8,409 bases of DNA, from assembly GCA_902776515.1 (NCBI GenBank), contig CACYQE010000031.1, positions 1 to 8,409 of the forward strand, given 5' to 3'. The DNA is from an uncultured Pseudomonadota bacterium (GTDB taxonomy: Bacteria; Pseudomonadota; Alphaproteobacteria; Rs-D84). This document shows, piece after piece, positions 1 to 5,992 of the stretch. Made by a program: the position numbers and the translations under genes. The stretch's first letter is position 1. Each line of letters opens with the position of its first letter. The notes beneath the pieces were generated by a model. The model was not told the origin of the DNA, made no database searches, and worked only from the letters and a program-made list of their open reading frames with translations.

Positions 1-408
1 TGTTCCCGCAAATTTTGTTAACACTGTTTCTATTTTATCAATGTTGTCCGCAGAAACATCCAACGCGATATTTGTTTCAACGCCGACATATTCGGATTTT
101 TCTGTTGCACGATTCCATTCGGTTTTTTCATAAGAATTAAATTCGCTGGTTTGAACCTTGACATCCAATGTTTTCAAAAATTCGTTTATCTGTGCGATTT
201 GTGCAGAAGCAATTTTCATTGATTTTGCGGCACTTTTATCGGTTACTGTTACACGCAAGGTGACCGCGGTTCTGTCCTTTGGGACCGAAACATTACATTC
301 ACCCCCCACCGATATTGTATCAGGTACCGAAAAACGGTTTATGCCAAACAAAATCAAACCAAACGCACAAACAGCAGTCGCTAAAAATAATTTTTGTTTT
401 TTATCCAT
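1..408 (-). CDS. SIMPL-domain (DUF541/YggE-like) membrane-anchored protein, N-terminal part
   Basis: Reading back from the ATG at 406-408, 136 residues stay open to the left edge, so the C-terminal part is missing. The start has a strong ribosome binding site (AGGAGAG on the minus strand, 414-420). Residues 1-6 are basic and hydrophilic, and about 7-22 form one hydrophobic segment, suggesting a signal anchor with the rest in the periplasm. From about residue 34 the sequence (SVGGECNVSVPKDRTAVTLRV, then an alpha-helical stretch rich in A, K, Q and I, then EYVGVETNIALDVSADNIDKI) follows the SIMPL pattern: a first beta strand, a long helix, then a strand before the 'V..DNIDKI..VL' helix. The function of SIMPL proteins is poorly defined; YggE is linked to reduced oxidative stress. 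The gene starts 24 bases after the trpS stop with no terminator between, so it is probably co-transcribed with trpS. The family call is by recall of pattern; another periplasmic beta-alpha protein is possible. Confidence 0.68.
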   Translation of the reverse strand, partial: MDKKQKLFLATAVCAFGLILFGINRFSVPDTISVGGECNVSVPKDRTAVTLRVTVTDKSAAKSMKIASAQIAQINEFLKTLDVKVQTSEFNSYEKTEWNRATEKSEYVGVETNIALDVSADNIDKIETVLTKFAGT

Positions 409-432
409 TATTTCTCTCCTTTTATTTTCTTG

Positions 433-1428
433 TCATCCCAACATAGCTTTTTTTACTTTGGCTATTTTTCTGTCAGCGATTTTACGTGCAATTTCCGCCC
501 CTTTTGCAAACGCCGCATCAATTTCTTGTGGATTAGCCATCAAATGTTCGTAACGTTCACGCATAGGTTTCAGCACAGAATTCACTTTTTCAAACAAAAT
601 TGTTTTGGCGGTTCCATACCCCATACCACCCGCACGGAATTTCTCTGCAAATGTTGCAATCTCGTCCATTGTTGCAAAATGACGATAAATTTGGAATATA
701 GCAGAAGTTTCGGGGTCTTTTGGTTCTTCGGGTGTTTTGCTGTCCGTAACGATACGCATAATTTTCTTTTTCAATTCAGATTCAGGTGCCATCAAAGGAA
801 TCACATTATCATAAGATTTGCTCATTTTTCTGCCATCCAGCCCAGGCAAAATTCCCGCATTTTCTATTATTTGTGGTTCTGGCAATTTAAATACATTGCC
901 GTATATCGCATTAAAGTGCCCGGCAATATCACGTGCAAATTCTACATGCTGTTTCTGGTCTGCACCAACCGGAACGATATCTGTATCATACAACAAAATA
1001 TCAGCCGCCATTAAAATAGGATATGTATACAGCCCCATATTAACCCCGGCATCAACATCCAAACCCGCAGCTGTATTTTTATCAACCGTTGCCTTGTAAG
1101 AATGTGCACGATCCATCAAACCTTTTGGTGTAACATTCATCAATAATTCCGTTAATTTATAAACAGAATCTATGTCAGATTGACGAAACAACAATACATT
1201 ATCCATATTAAAACCCAACGACATAATAACCGCCGCCGCTTTATAAGAATTTTCACGAACAGTTTTTGCATCACGCACAGCATTCAATGCGTGCAAATCA
1301 GCAACAAAAATAATTGTTTTGTTTTCCTGGGATGCGATGCACGCCTGTCTTAACGCACCAATATAGTTACCAAAGTGCAATTCGCCTGTTGGCTTTAATC
1401 CGGTTAAATACAACTTTCCTTCTGACAT
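433..1428 (-). CDS. trpS: Tryptophanyl-tRNA synthetase (TrpRS)
   Basis: This cytoplasmic class Ic aminoacyl-tRNA synthetase charges tRNA-Trp with tryptophan using ATP. The 331-residue product has the usual bacterial TrpRS length. The HIGH-type signature is present as HFGN (residues 18-21, within TGELHFGNYIGAL), followed by the family block YPILMAADILLYDTDIVPVG (136-155) leading into ADQKQHVE (156-163). The KMSKS loop is at 201-205 in GRKMSKSYDN. No catalytic motif is missing. The ATG at 1428 is preceded by an AGGT-type ribosome binding site (1435-1440), and a clear promoter lies just upstream. It heads a probable two-gene unit with the SIMPL-domain gene; the pairing does not suggest a shared pathway. 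The gene upstream, rpsD, is separated from it by a terminator, so trpS is transcribed independently. Confidence 0.97.
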   Translation of the reverse strand: MSEGKLYLTGLKPTGELHFGNYIGALRQACIASQENKTIIFVADLHALNAVRDAKTVRENSYKAAAVIMSLGFNMDNVLLFRQSDIDSVYKLTELLMNVTPKGLMDRAHSYKATVDKNTAAGLDVDAGVNMGLYTYPILMAADILLYDTDIVPVGADQKQHVEFARDIAGHFNAIYGNVFKLPEPQIIENAGILPGLDGRKMSKSYDNVIPLMAPESELKKKIMRIVTDSKTPEEPKDPETSAIFQIYRHFATMDEIATFAEKFRAGGMGYGTAKTILFEKVNSVLKPMRERYEHLMANPQEIDAAFAKGAEIARKIADRKIAKVKKAMLG

Positions 1429-1458
1429 AATTTTCTACCTTTATTTTTTATTGGTTTA

Positions 1459-1488
1459 ATTATAGTATGTTTATAAAAAAGATGTAAA
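1459..1488 (-). promoter_or_regulatory. Sigma70-type promoter of trpS
   Basis: On the minus strand a TTTACA -35 box (1483-1488) and a consensus TATAAT -10 box (1459-1464) are separated by 18 bases. Transcription would begin near 1452, giving a leader of about 24 bases. The promoter sits directly after the rpsD terminator. The boxes were read by eye; no start site has been mapped. Confidence 0.7.
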
Positions 1489-1490
1489 GA

Positions 1491-1516
1491 AAAATCCGCC
1501 GTATCCGGCGGATTTT
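1491..1516 (-). terminator. Intrinsic terminator of rpsD
   Basis: A perfect 10-bp inverted repeat (1491-1500 with 1507-1516, AAAATCCGCC/GGCGGATTTT) has a six-base loop. On the minus strand it is followed by a T-rich run (TCTTT) that extends the TTTT of the arm. It begins 21 bases after the rpsD stop codon and just before the trpS promoter. Confidence 0.8.
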
Positions 1517-1537
1517 CCTTTTTGATATTCAAATCTA

Positions 1538-2170
1538 TTATCTTGAATAGAATTCGACAACCAATTCTGGGAACATCTGAACCGGATAAGGAACATCTGC
1601 AAATGCTGGAACACGAGTAAATGTTGCAACAAAGTTTGCACTGTCCACATTGATATAATCCGGCCAATTGCGTTCGCCTGATTCCAATGCCAAAACAACC
1701 AACGGCATTTGTTTCGCTTTTTCACCAACAGTGATGACATCACCCGGTTTTACTTGATAAGAAGCGATTTTAACACGTTTGCCATTAACATAGATATGAC
1801 CATGGCTGATTAATTGACGAGAAGAGAATACAGTTGGTGCAAATTTTGCACGATAAACAACCGCATCCAAACGGCGTTCCAACAAACCAATCAAATTTTC
1901 CGGTGTGTCGCCCTTCATATTGTCTGCTTCCAAATAATACGCACGGAACTTTTTTTCACCAATGTTACCATAGTAACCTTTCAAAGTCTGTTTTGCACGC
2001 ATCTGTTTTGCGTAATCGGTCATATTTCCACCACGGGAAGTTGGACCATGCTGACCCGGCTTGTATTTACGTTTATTAAACGGAGATTTAGCCTGACCCC
2101 ACAGATTGCCACCCAAGCGGCGACCAATTTTTAATTTGCGGGTATTGCGTTTAGCACCTGCTCTTGCCAT
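1538..2170 (-). CDS. rpsD: 30S ribosomal protein S4
   Basis: S4 binds 16S rRNA early in assembly of the small subunit and helps set decoding accuracy; in many bacteria it also represses its own mRNA. The product is 210 residues, close to the ~205 usual for the family. The N-terminal domain has the basic S4 block ([13 protein letters not shown], then [14 protein letters not shown]) and lacks the zinc-binding cysteines of some S4 proteins. The S4 RNA-binding fold follows at about 98-160 ([20 protein letters not shown], then [13 protein letters not shown] and VKPGDVITV). I start at the ATG at 2168-2170 because it gives the conserved MARAGAKRN start and has an AAAGGATT ribosome binding site (2176-2183). 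An upstream ATG at 2245 would add 25 residues foreign to the family. The gene stands alone, not in an alpha-operon with rpoA, rpsK and rpsM, which agrees with the alphaproteobacterial habit. Confidence 0.97.
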   Translation of the reverse strand: MARAGAKRNTRKLKIGRRLGGNLWGQAKSPFNKRKYKPGQHGPTSRGGNMTDYAKQMRAKQTLKGYYGNIGEKKFRAYYLEADNMKGDTPENLIGLLERRLDAVVYRAKFAPTVFSSRQLISHGHIYVNGKRVKIASYQVKPGDVITVGEKAKQMPLVVLALESGERNWPDYINVDSANFVATFTRVPAFADVPYPVQMFPELVVEFYSR

Positions 2171-2276
2171 TTTATAATCCTTTTGGTTTTTTAATTGTGC
2201 CGAACATTTAACAGGAACCTTATCACAAACGGGACCAAAACGCACCGATGCTTAATCAGTCCTGGGTTATCCAGCG
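2171..2276 (-). promoter_or_regulatory. Long 5' leader of rpsD, possible autoregulatory region
   Basis: From the predicted rpsD promoter, transcription would start near 2276, giving about 105 untranslated bases, roughly four to five times the leader predicted for most other genes here. It can form at least a small hairpin near its 5' end (CTGG-ATAAC-CCAG on the minus strand) but I see no large stable stem. Known S4 leaders in other phyla bind S4 to shut off translation. Whether this one does is inference; I do not recognise a named RNA family in it. Confidence 0.35.
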
Positions 2277-2282
2277 GTCGCC

Positions 2283-2311
2283 ATTATATTCGGTTTATTT
2301 TGAAAAATCAA
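2283..2311 (-). promoter_or_regulatory. Sigma70-type promoter of rpsD
   Basis: On the minus strand TTGATT (2306-2311) and a consensus TATAAT (2283-2288) are spaced by 17 bases. It is the best-formed promoter in the window, which fits a ribosomal protein gene. No start site has been mapped. Confidence 0.7.
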
Positions 2312-2350
2312 GTTTTTTCTAATTTTCCCAAAGGAAATGTATCTTGGCGA

Positions 2351-2378
2351 TTTCAATTTTCCACGATGTTAACATAAT
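2351..2378 (+). promoter_or_regulatory. Possible promoter of the peroxiredoxin gene
   Basis: TTTCAA (2351-2356) and CATAAT (2373-2378) are separated by 16 bases and would place the start near 2385, about 20 bases before the ATG. The boxes are weaker than those of rpsD on the other strand. The rpsD and peroxiredoxin promoters are back to back but do not overlap. I see no clear OxyR-type or other redox operator. Confidence 0.35.
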
Positions 2379-2404
2379 CCAGAACCAACAAAAGGAGCAA
2401 AATT

Positions 2405-3184
2405 ATGCACGAACTGCTTGAAAATATGTGCCAAAAATGCACAAACACACCACTCATTGGCGAACCAGCACCCGAATTTGGTGCCATGACCACACACGGA
2501 TACATTGAATTTCCAAAAGATTATCGCGGGAAATGGGTTGTTTTGTTTTCTCACCCCGGCGATTTTACACCGGTATGCACAACAGAATTTATGACTTTTC
2601 AATCTATGATTGACGAATTCAAAGCCATAAACACTGAACTTATTGGATTATCGGTGGATTCGGTTGCATCACATCTTGGGTGGATTCAATCCATAAAAAC
2701 CGATGTATCATTCCAAGGATGGGAGGGTATGGAAATAACTTTTCCTATTATTGCTGATAATGGTATGCGTATTGCCGGACTTTACGGTATGATTCATCCA
2801 AATGTATCTGATACATCAACAATACGTTCCGTGTTTATTATTGACCCACGCGGCATTATTCGTACAACATTGTATTATCCTGTGTCTGTTGGTCGAAATA
2901 TAACAGAAATCAAACGTATTATTATCGCGTTGCAAACAGGCGATGCTTTTCACGTTGTAACGCCCGCAGAATGGATTCCAGGCGACAACGTCATTTCCAT
3001 TCCACCACGAACAACTTTTGAAATCAAAAACAAAGCAAAAAACAAAACAAAAGACAAAAATGCCTGGTTTTTATCTTTCAAACACATTAGCCCTGAAATG
3101 ATATTAGAAAAAATAACAAACCAAAAACTGTTAAGCAAACCAAGTAACAAAAACAAAGATTCAAACAAACGCAAAAAGAAGTAA
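2405..3184 (+). CDS. Peroxiredoxin, AhpC/TSA superfamily, Prx6-like, with basic C-terminal tail
   Basis: This is a cytosolic thiol peroxidase that reduces H2O2 and organic peroxides through an active-site cysteine. Its 259 residues contain the peroxiredoxin signature PGDFTPVC (51-58), with peroxidatic Cys58, Thr55, Pro51 and the paired Arg141 (RSVFIIDPRG). The Prx6-type block TPAEWIPGD (186-194) follows. The fold ends near residue 205; usual members are about 215-225 residues, so a tail of ~40-50 residues is extra. It holds two lysine-rich stretches (about 208-219 and 245-259, ending KRKKK). Besides Cys58 the only cysteines are Cys9 and Cys12, a CxxC near the N terminus. The ATG has an AAAGGAG ribosome binding site (2391-2397). 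The gene is divergent from rpsD and stands alone. The reductant partner cannot be told from the sequence; no thioredoxin or AhpF-like gene is adjacent. Confidence 0.93.
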   Translation: MHELLENMCQKCTNTPLIGEPAPEFGAMTTHGYIEFPKDYRGKWVVLFSHPGDFTPVCTTEFMTFQSMIDEFKAINTELIGLSVDSVASHLGWIQSIKTDVSFQGWEGMEITFPIIADNGMRIAGLYGMIHPNVSDTSTIRSVFIIDPRGIIRTTLYYPVSVGRNITEIKRIIIALQTGDAFHVVTPAEWIPGDNVISIPPRTTFEIKNKAKNKTKDKNAWFLSFKHISPEMILEKITNQKLLSKPSNKNKDSNKRKKK

Positions 3185-3185
3185 A

Positions 3186-3214
3186 AAATATGGCGATGTG
3201 TTGTCGCCATATTT
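3186..3214. terminator. Bidirectional terminator between convergent genes
   Basis: An 11-bp perfect stem (3186-3196 with 3204-3214, AAATATGGCGA/TCGCCATATTT) has a seven-base loop. It starts two bases after the peroxiredoxin stop, and its far arm overlaps the stop codon of the convergent 100-residue gene. T-rich sequence lies on the plus-strand exit and A-rich sequence on the other side, so it can serve both genes. Confidence 0.75.
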
Positions 3215-3515
3215 ATTTATTAATACTTATATTTTTTATTTTAATACGTGCCGCCATAAACAGAACATGACTGGTTAAAACATTTGCGAATTCATTTTGA
3301 ACATGCTGACACCATTTTTCATAACCGTCATCAAATTTTATATAAAAAGGAATCTCGTCAACAAGTTTTGTTCGCATATTATTCAAATTGTTCATAAGGT
3401 CAACATCTTTCATTTTACTTTTATTATCACGATATTCCGCATAAGATGTCAATCTGGAATGAACTTCATTCAACCAAGAAATATAAGTCATATAAGAATG
3501 CGATGTATCACTCAT
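3213..3515 (-). CDS. Hypothetical protein, 100 residues, mostly helical
   Basis: I do not recognise this protein. It is soluble-looking, without a signal peptide or membrane segment, and has one cysteine (in EKWCQHVQNEF). The pattern of charged and hydrophobic residues suggests two or three helices: an aromatic-rich N-terminal part (SYMTYISWLNEVHSRLTSY), a polar middle rich in K, D, N and M, and a C-terminal helix ending in a basic tail (AARIKIKN). The start at 3515 is supported by an AAGGGA ribosome binding site (about 3522-3527) and by a well-spaced promoter. Base composition resembles its neighbours. It is a monocistronic gene between two terminators, so context gives no function. Confidence 0.65.
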   Translation of the reverse strand: MSDTSHSYMTYISWLNEVHSRLTSYAEYRDNKSKMKDVDLMNNLNNMRTKLVDEIPFYIKFDDGYEKWCQHVQNEFANVLTSHVLFMAARIKIKNISINK

Positions 3516-3541
3516 TTATTATCCCTTGTTTTTGTTCCGGT

Positions 3542-3569
3542 ACTATAACATCACAAAAACAAATATCAA
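3542..3569 (-). promoter_or_regulatory. Promoter of the 100-residue orphan gene
   Basis: On the minus strand TTGATA (3564-3569) and TATAGT (3542-3547) are 16 bases apart. Transcription would start near 3535, about 20 bases before the ATG. The matching spacing is the main reason to accept the small gene as real. Confidence 0.55.
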
Positions 3570-3613
3570 TAAAAAACACATTTTTGTGTATCATTTCTTT
3601 TTTAACAGTATAT

Positions 3614-3643
3614 AAAACACCGCCCGTTCTGGGGCGGTGTTTT
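3614..3643 (-). terminator. Intrinsic terminator after the 413-residue orphan gene
   Basis: A 12-bp perfect stem (3614-3625 with 3632-3643, AAAACACCGCCC/GGGCGGTGTTTT) encloses a six-base loop. It begins 17 bases beyond the stop codon of the minus-strand gene. The exit run on the minus strand is short (TTTT of the arm), so its efficiency is uncertain. Confidence 0.7.
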
Positions 3644-3660
3644 TCAACACTATTTATTTA

Positions 3661-4902
3661 TCAAAAACGTTTTTGTTGAGCTAGAACACTTCTGGAAGAA
3701 GTCCAACTTGCTTTTTGTTTCAAAACCTTTTCACGCACCTTTGTCAAAGAATCGTTAAAGTGTTGTAAATTTTTGCATTGCGTTTCCAATGTGTCTATCT
3801 TACCGACATTTTCTGACAAATCTGGGAATTTTACATTTTTATATTCTGCATACGCAACAAAAGATACCCCCTTGTTATTCTTGCAAATCTGATATCTATA
3901 ATAAGGAGGAATTTTTATTCCCGCTGTATCCAAAGAACAATCAAAATATGAATACAGACCATCAAAAAGTGGATCTTTTTGCAATGTATCAAAATCTAGT
4001 GATAGTGCAGTCTCATTACGCAGTCTCATCAGAACAGAACCAAGTTTAAGAGGTTGTGATGAAGACACATACCCATCAGGTTCGGTTCTTAAAACAACAA
4101 TGTTATTGTTATCAACACGAACAGCATTATACTTTGCACCTTGCATACGGAAAAAACTCGTATCTTTTGGGCAGCAAACCTTTCTTAAACAAAAATCAAA
4201 AACGATATCTTCCGAGCTATTATACCCATATTCGTACAGTCTTTTTTTATTCTTACGTATGCATGGATAATATTTGCTGTATTTCGCCTGAATTGAAAGT
4301 CTTGCGTTTGTTAAATCCCGTTCTAACCCCAGTGCCAAGTCCTTTTGTTCGTTTGAACTTAACAAATCACATCCTGACAAAGCAAAAATTTTTTCGTGAG
4401 CACCATCCATAAGCTCATAGTCACCAACCCAACTGTAACAACCGTAAGGTATCTCTCTTACCGTATTTAATAATCCTTTATTTTTTCTAAGTGCACCCAA
4501 AACTTTTTCTTCATCTGGGATTGCACCCATCAAACGACCCCGCTTACACACTTTTTGGGCATATGCCACAAAAATATTATCAATTGAATTTTCTACTTCG
4601 CGTTCCATTTTTTTCCACATATGTTGCAAAGTATCAATTTCGCGTTTTAAACTATCAAGCTTATTCTTGTTGGCTGCAATCTTGTCATCAATATCAAAAA
4701 CCACAGAATCACTGTTTGTAATCAAGGAATCGTACTTTTCGATTTCACACAACTTATTGATTTCGCACAACTTTTCCGTGAATTTTTGATTGATTATCGT
4801 GTCTTCTTGCTTATCGTCCCCGGGCCCTTTTGCAAGGAGGAATGCCCCCACAAACAACATAAAAACCACATAAAAAAATGCACCATCATCAGATTTTTTC
4901 AT
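3661..4902 (-). CDS. Hypothetical membrane-anchored, cysteine-rich coiled-coil protein
   Basis: I do not recognise this 413-residue protein. A short basic N terminus is followed by one hydrophobic segment (about residues 9-24, FFYVVFMLFVGAFLLA) and then acidic residues, so the rest probably lies in the periplasm by the positive-inside rule. Residues ~40-108 look like a coiled coil (LCEINKLCEIEKYD, then NKLDSLKREIDTLQHMW), and a second heptad-like stretch lies at ~367-400. Between them is a globular region of about 250 residues with several aromatic and cysteine residues. There are 12 cysteines (46, 52, 119, 155, 178, 214, 238, 243, 244, 322, 340, 376), including a CxxxxCC cluster. I start at the ATG at 4902, which has an AAAGGGA ribosome binding site (about 4911-4917); the open frame reaches 4938 but with no good site there. 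The gene has its own promoter and terminator, so it is a single-gene unit. Composition matches its neighbours. Confidence 0.8.
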   Translation of the reverse strand: MKKSDDGAFFYVVFMLFVGAFLLAKGPGDDKQEDTIINQKFTEKLCEINKLCEIEKYDSLITNSDSVVFDIDDKIAANKNKLDSLKREIDTLQHMWKKMEREVENSIDNIFVAYAQKVCKRGRLMGAIPDEEKVLGALRKNKGLLNTVREIPYGCYSWVGDYELMDGAHEKIFALSGCDLLSSNEQKDLALGLERDLTNARLSIQAKYSKYYPCIRKNKKRLYEYGYNSSEDIVFDFCLRKVCCPKDTSFFRMQGAKYNAVRVDNNNIVVLRTEPDGYVSSSQPLKLGSVLMRLRNETALSLDFDTLQKDPLFDGLYSYFDCSLDTAGIKIPPYYRYQICKNNKGVSFVAYAEYKNVKFPDLSENVGKIDTLETQCKNLQHFNDSLTKVREKVLKQKASWTSSRSVLAQQKRF

Positions 4903-4924
4903 ATTAACATCCCTTTTTGCAATA

Positions 4925-4954
4925 TATAAGTAACACAAAAAAACAAAATGTCAA
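4925..4954 (-). promoter_or_regulatory. Promoter of the 413-residue orphan gene
   Basis: A perfect TTGACA -35 box lies at 4949-4954 on the minus strand. The -10 is ambiguous in an AT-rich run: CTTATA (4925-4930, 18-base spacing) or TTATAT (4924-4929, 19 bases). Either gives a short leader. A small inverted repeat (TACGC/GCGTA, 4961-4978) lies seven bases upstream of the -35. Confidence 0.5.
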
Positions 4955-5008
4955 GTATTTTACGCGAATTCAAGCGTAGAAATATGCCTTCACTGAACTT
5001 TGCAAAAG

Positions 5009-5034
5009 AAGAACCGCCACAAAAGGCGGTTCTT
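5009..5034 (-). terminator. Intrinsic terminator of the rlpA-like gene
   Basis: A 10-bp perfect stem (5009-5018 with 5025-5034, AAGAACCGCC/GGCGGTTCTT) has a six-base loop and is followed on the minus strand by CTTTTGC. It lies 20 bases after the rlpA-like stop and separates that gene from the orphan gene downstream. Confidence 0.75.
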
Positions 5035-5054
5035 GGATAATCAAATGTGCGATA

Positions 5055-5924
5055 TTAAATGCTGTCGGCATTAACCCAGCGGCCGTTCTTTAACAACCCT
5101 GGTGCCATACCTTCGTTGCTGCGAAGTGCATCAATCACGCTGCGTGCCTTGGATGCATCCAAATTAACGATACGAACCTTGAACATATCGCCTTCTTTTA
5201 CAACGATTGCATCACCGTATTTCTTCATCTTTTGGACCAAAGAATTCGCACTGTCTTCCGCATAGAAAGCCGCAACCTGAACACTGTAGTCACCCGATGT
5301 TGCGACCGGTGCCACCGTAGTTTCAACAACTGTTTCTTTTACAGGTTCCTCAACAACAACAGGTTGCTGTTGTGCACCACCCAAAGTCGCATTTTTCACA
5401 GCGATTGTTTGGTCAGACAAAACTTGAACCTGAACCTTGGCCTGGTTGGTCAAACCAATGCGTGCCGCGGCAGCCGGCGACAAGTCCATAATACGAGTAT
5501 TTACAAAAGGACCACGATTATTGATACGAACAACAACCGATTGACCGTTTTCCAAATTTGTTACACGTGCAATTGTTGGCAACGGTAAAGTTTTGCTTGT
5601 TGCGACCATTTGACCAATATCAAACGTTTCACCGTTGCTTGTTTTTGTTCCATTCAATTCAGCCGGAACAATTCCCGCAACACCCGTTTGGTTATAGTTA
5701 AAGTCTTCTGTTGGAACGTATTGAACATCTTCAACCTTATAAGCGGTACCAATATAGTAACGCGGTGCCGGTGCCAACAAATAAGCATCGTTCAAAGATT
5801 GGTTTTCAGTGACCAATTGTTCTTCACCAAAACCATCAGAACCATAACCTGCACCAGTTGTGGTTGTATCGGCACATCCGGCCAACAAAGCGGTCAATGC
5901 CGCCAAAGAAACTAATTTTTTCAT
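5055..5924 (-). CDS. rlpA: RlpA-like septal-ring lipoprotein (DPBB plus SPOR domains)
   Basis: RlpA proteins are outer-membrane lipoproteins. In Pseudomonas RlpA is a lytic transglycosylase that cuts glycan strands lacking stem peptides and is brought to the septum by its SPOR domain. This 289-residue protein has a lipoprotein signal with lipobox LLAGC (Cys17), then a linker containing the YKVEDVQYVPTEDFNYNQTG block typical of alphaproteobacterial RlpA. The double-psi beta-barrel spans about 81-171 (KTSNGETFD, KTLPLPTIARVTNLENGQSV, RINNRGPF). A V/E/T-rich linker (~186-210) precedes a SPOR domain (~212-286, YSVQVAAF onward). Within the barrel the usual SWYG..FHG, AAHKTLP and NDRGPF motifs are altered: the first is GIVPAELNG, His is Ser110 and Asp is Asn136, while Glu99 remains. 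The ATG at 5924 has an AAGGAG site six bases upstream. It lies 68 bases downstream of murJ and has its own promoter. Confidence 0.92.
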   Translation of the reverse strand: MKKLVSLAALTALLAGCADTTTTGAGYGSDGFGEEQLVTENQSLNDAYLLAPAPRYYIGTAYKVEDVQYVPTEDFNYNQTGVAGIVPAELNGTKTSNGETFDIGQMVATSKTLPLPTIARVTNLENGQSVVVRINNRGPFVNTRIMDLSPAAAARIGLTNQAKVQVQVLSDQTIAVKNATLGGAQQQPVVVEEPVKETVVETTVAPVATSGDYSVQVAAFYAEDSANSLVQKMKKYGDAIVVKEGDMFKVRIVNLDASKARSVIDALRSNEGMAPGLLKNGRWVNADSI

Positions 5925-5952
5925 TAGGGACTCCTTACATTCTCATATTGCT

Positions 5953-5981
5953 ATTGTAACATATAAAAAAGCATCTTTCAA
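5953..5981 (-). promoter_or_regulatory. Sigma70-type promoter of the rlpA-like gene
   Basis: On the minus strand TTGAAA (5976-5981) and TACAAT (5953-5958) are spaced by 17 bases, with a predicted leader of about 22 bases. The -35 begins only 11 bases after the murJ stop. I see no terminator between them, so read-through from murJ is also likely. Confidence 0.65.
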
Positions 5982-5992
5982 CTTTATTTTGA

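Noticed and set aside
158..1099. Several plus-strand open frames across the SIMPL and trpS region
   Set aside because: They are mirror frames of clear minus-strand genes; their protein sequences look random, rich in C, F and H, and lack ribosome binding sites.
2171..2245. A 25-residue N-terminal extension of S4 from the ATG at 2245
   Set aside because: The added residues do not fit the family, and the ATG at 2170 has a good ribosome binding site and gives the conserved MARAGAKRN start.
2225..2285. A possible tRNA-like or T-box-like element in the rpsD leader
   Set aside because: No acceptor stem, no GTTC T-loop and no specifier stem could be drawn; only a short hairpin is visible.
3576..3589. 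A small hairpin ACACA/TGTGT followed by Ts on the minus strand
   Set aside because: The stem is only five A/T-rich pairs with a four-base loop and lies just upstream of the orphan promoter; too weak to call a terminator.
4903..4938. A 12-residue longer start of the 413-residue orphan
   Set aside because: No ribosome binding site precedes it and it overlaps the predicted promoter; the ATG at 4902 has a good site.
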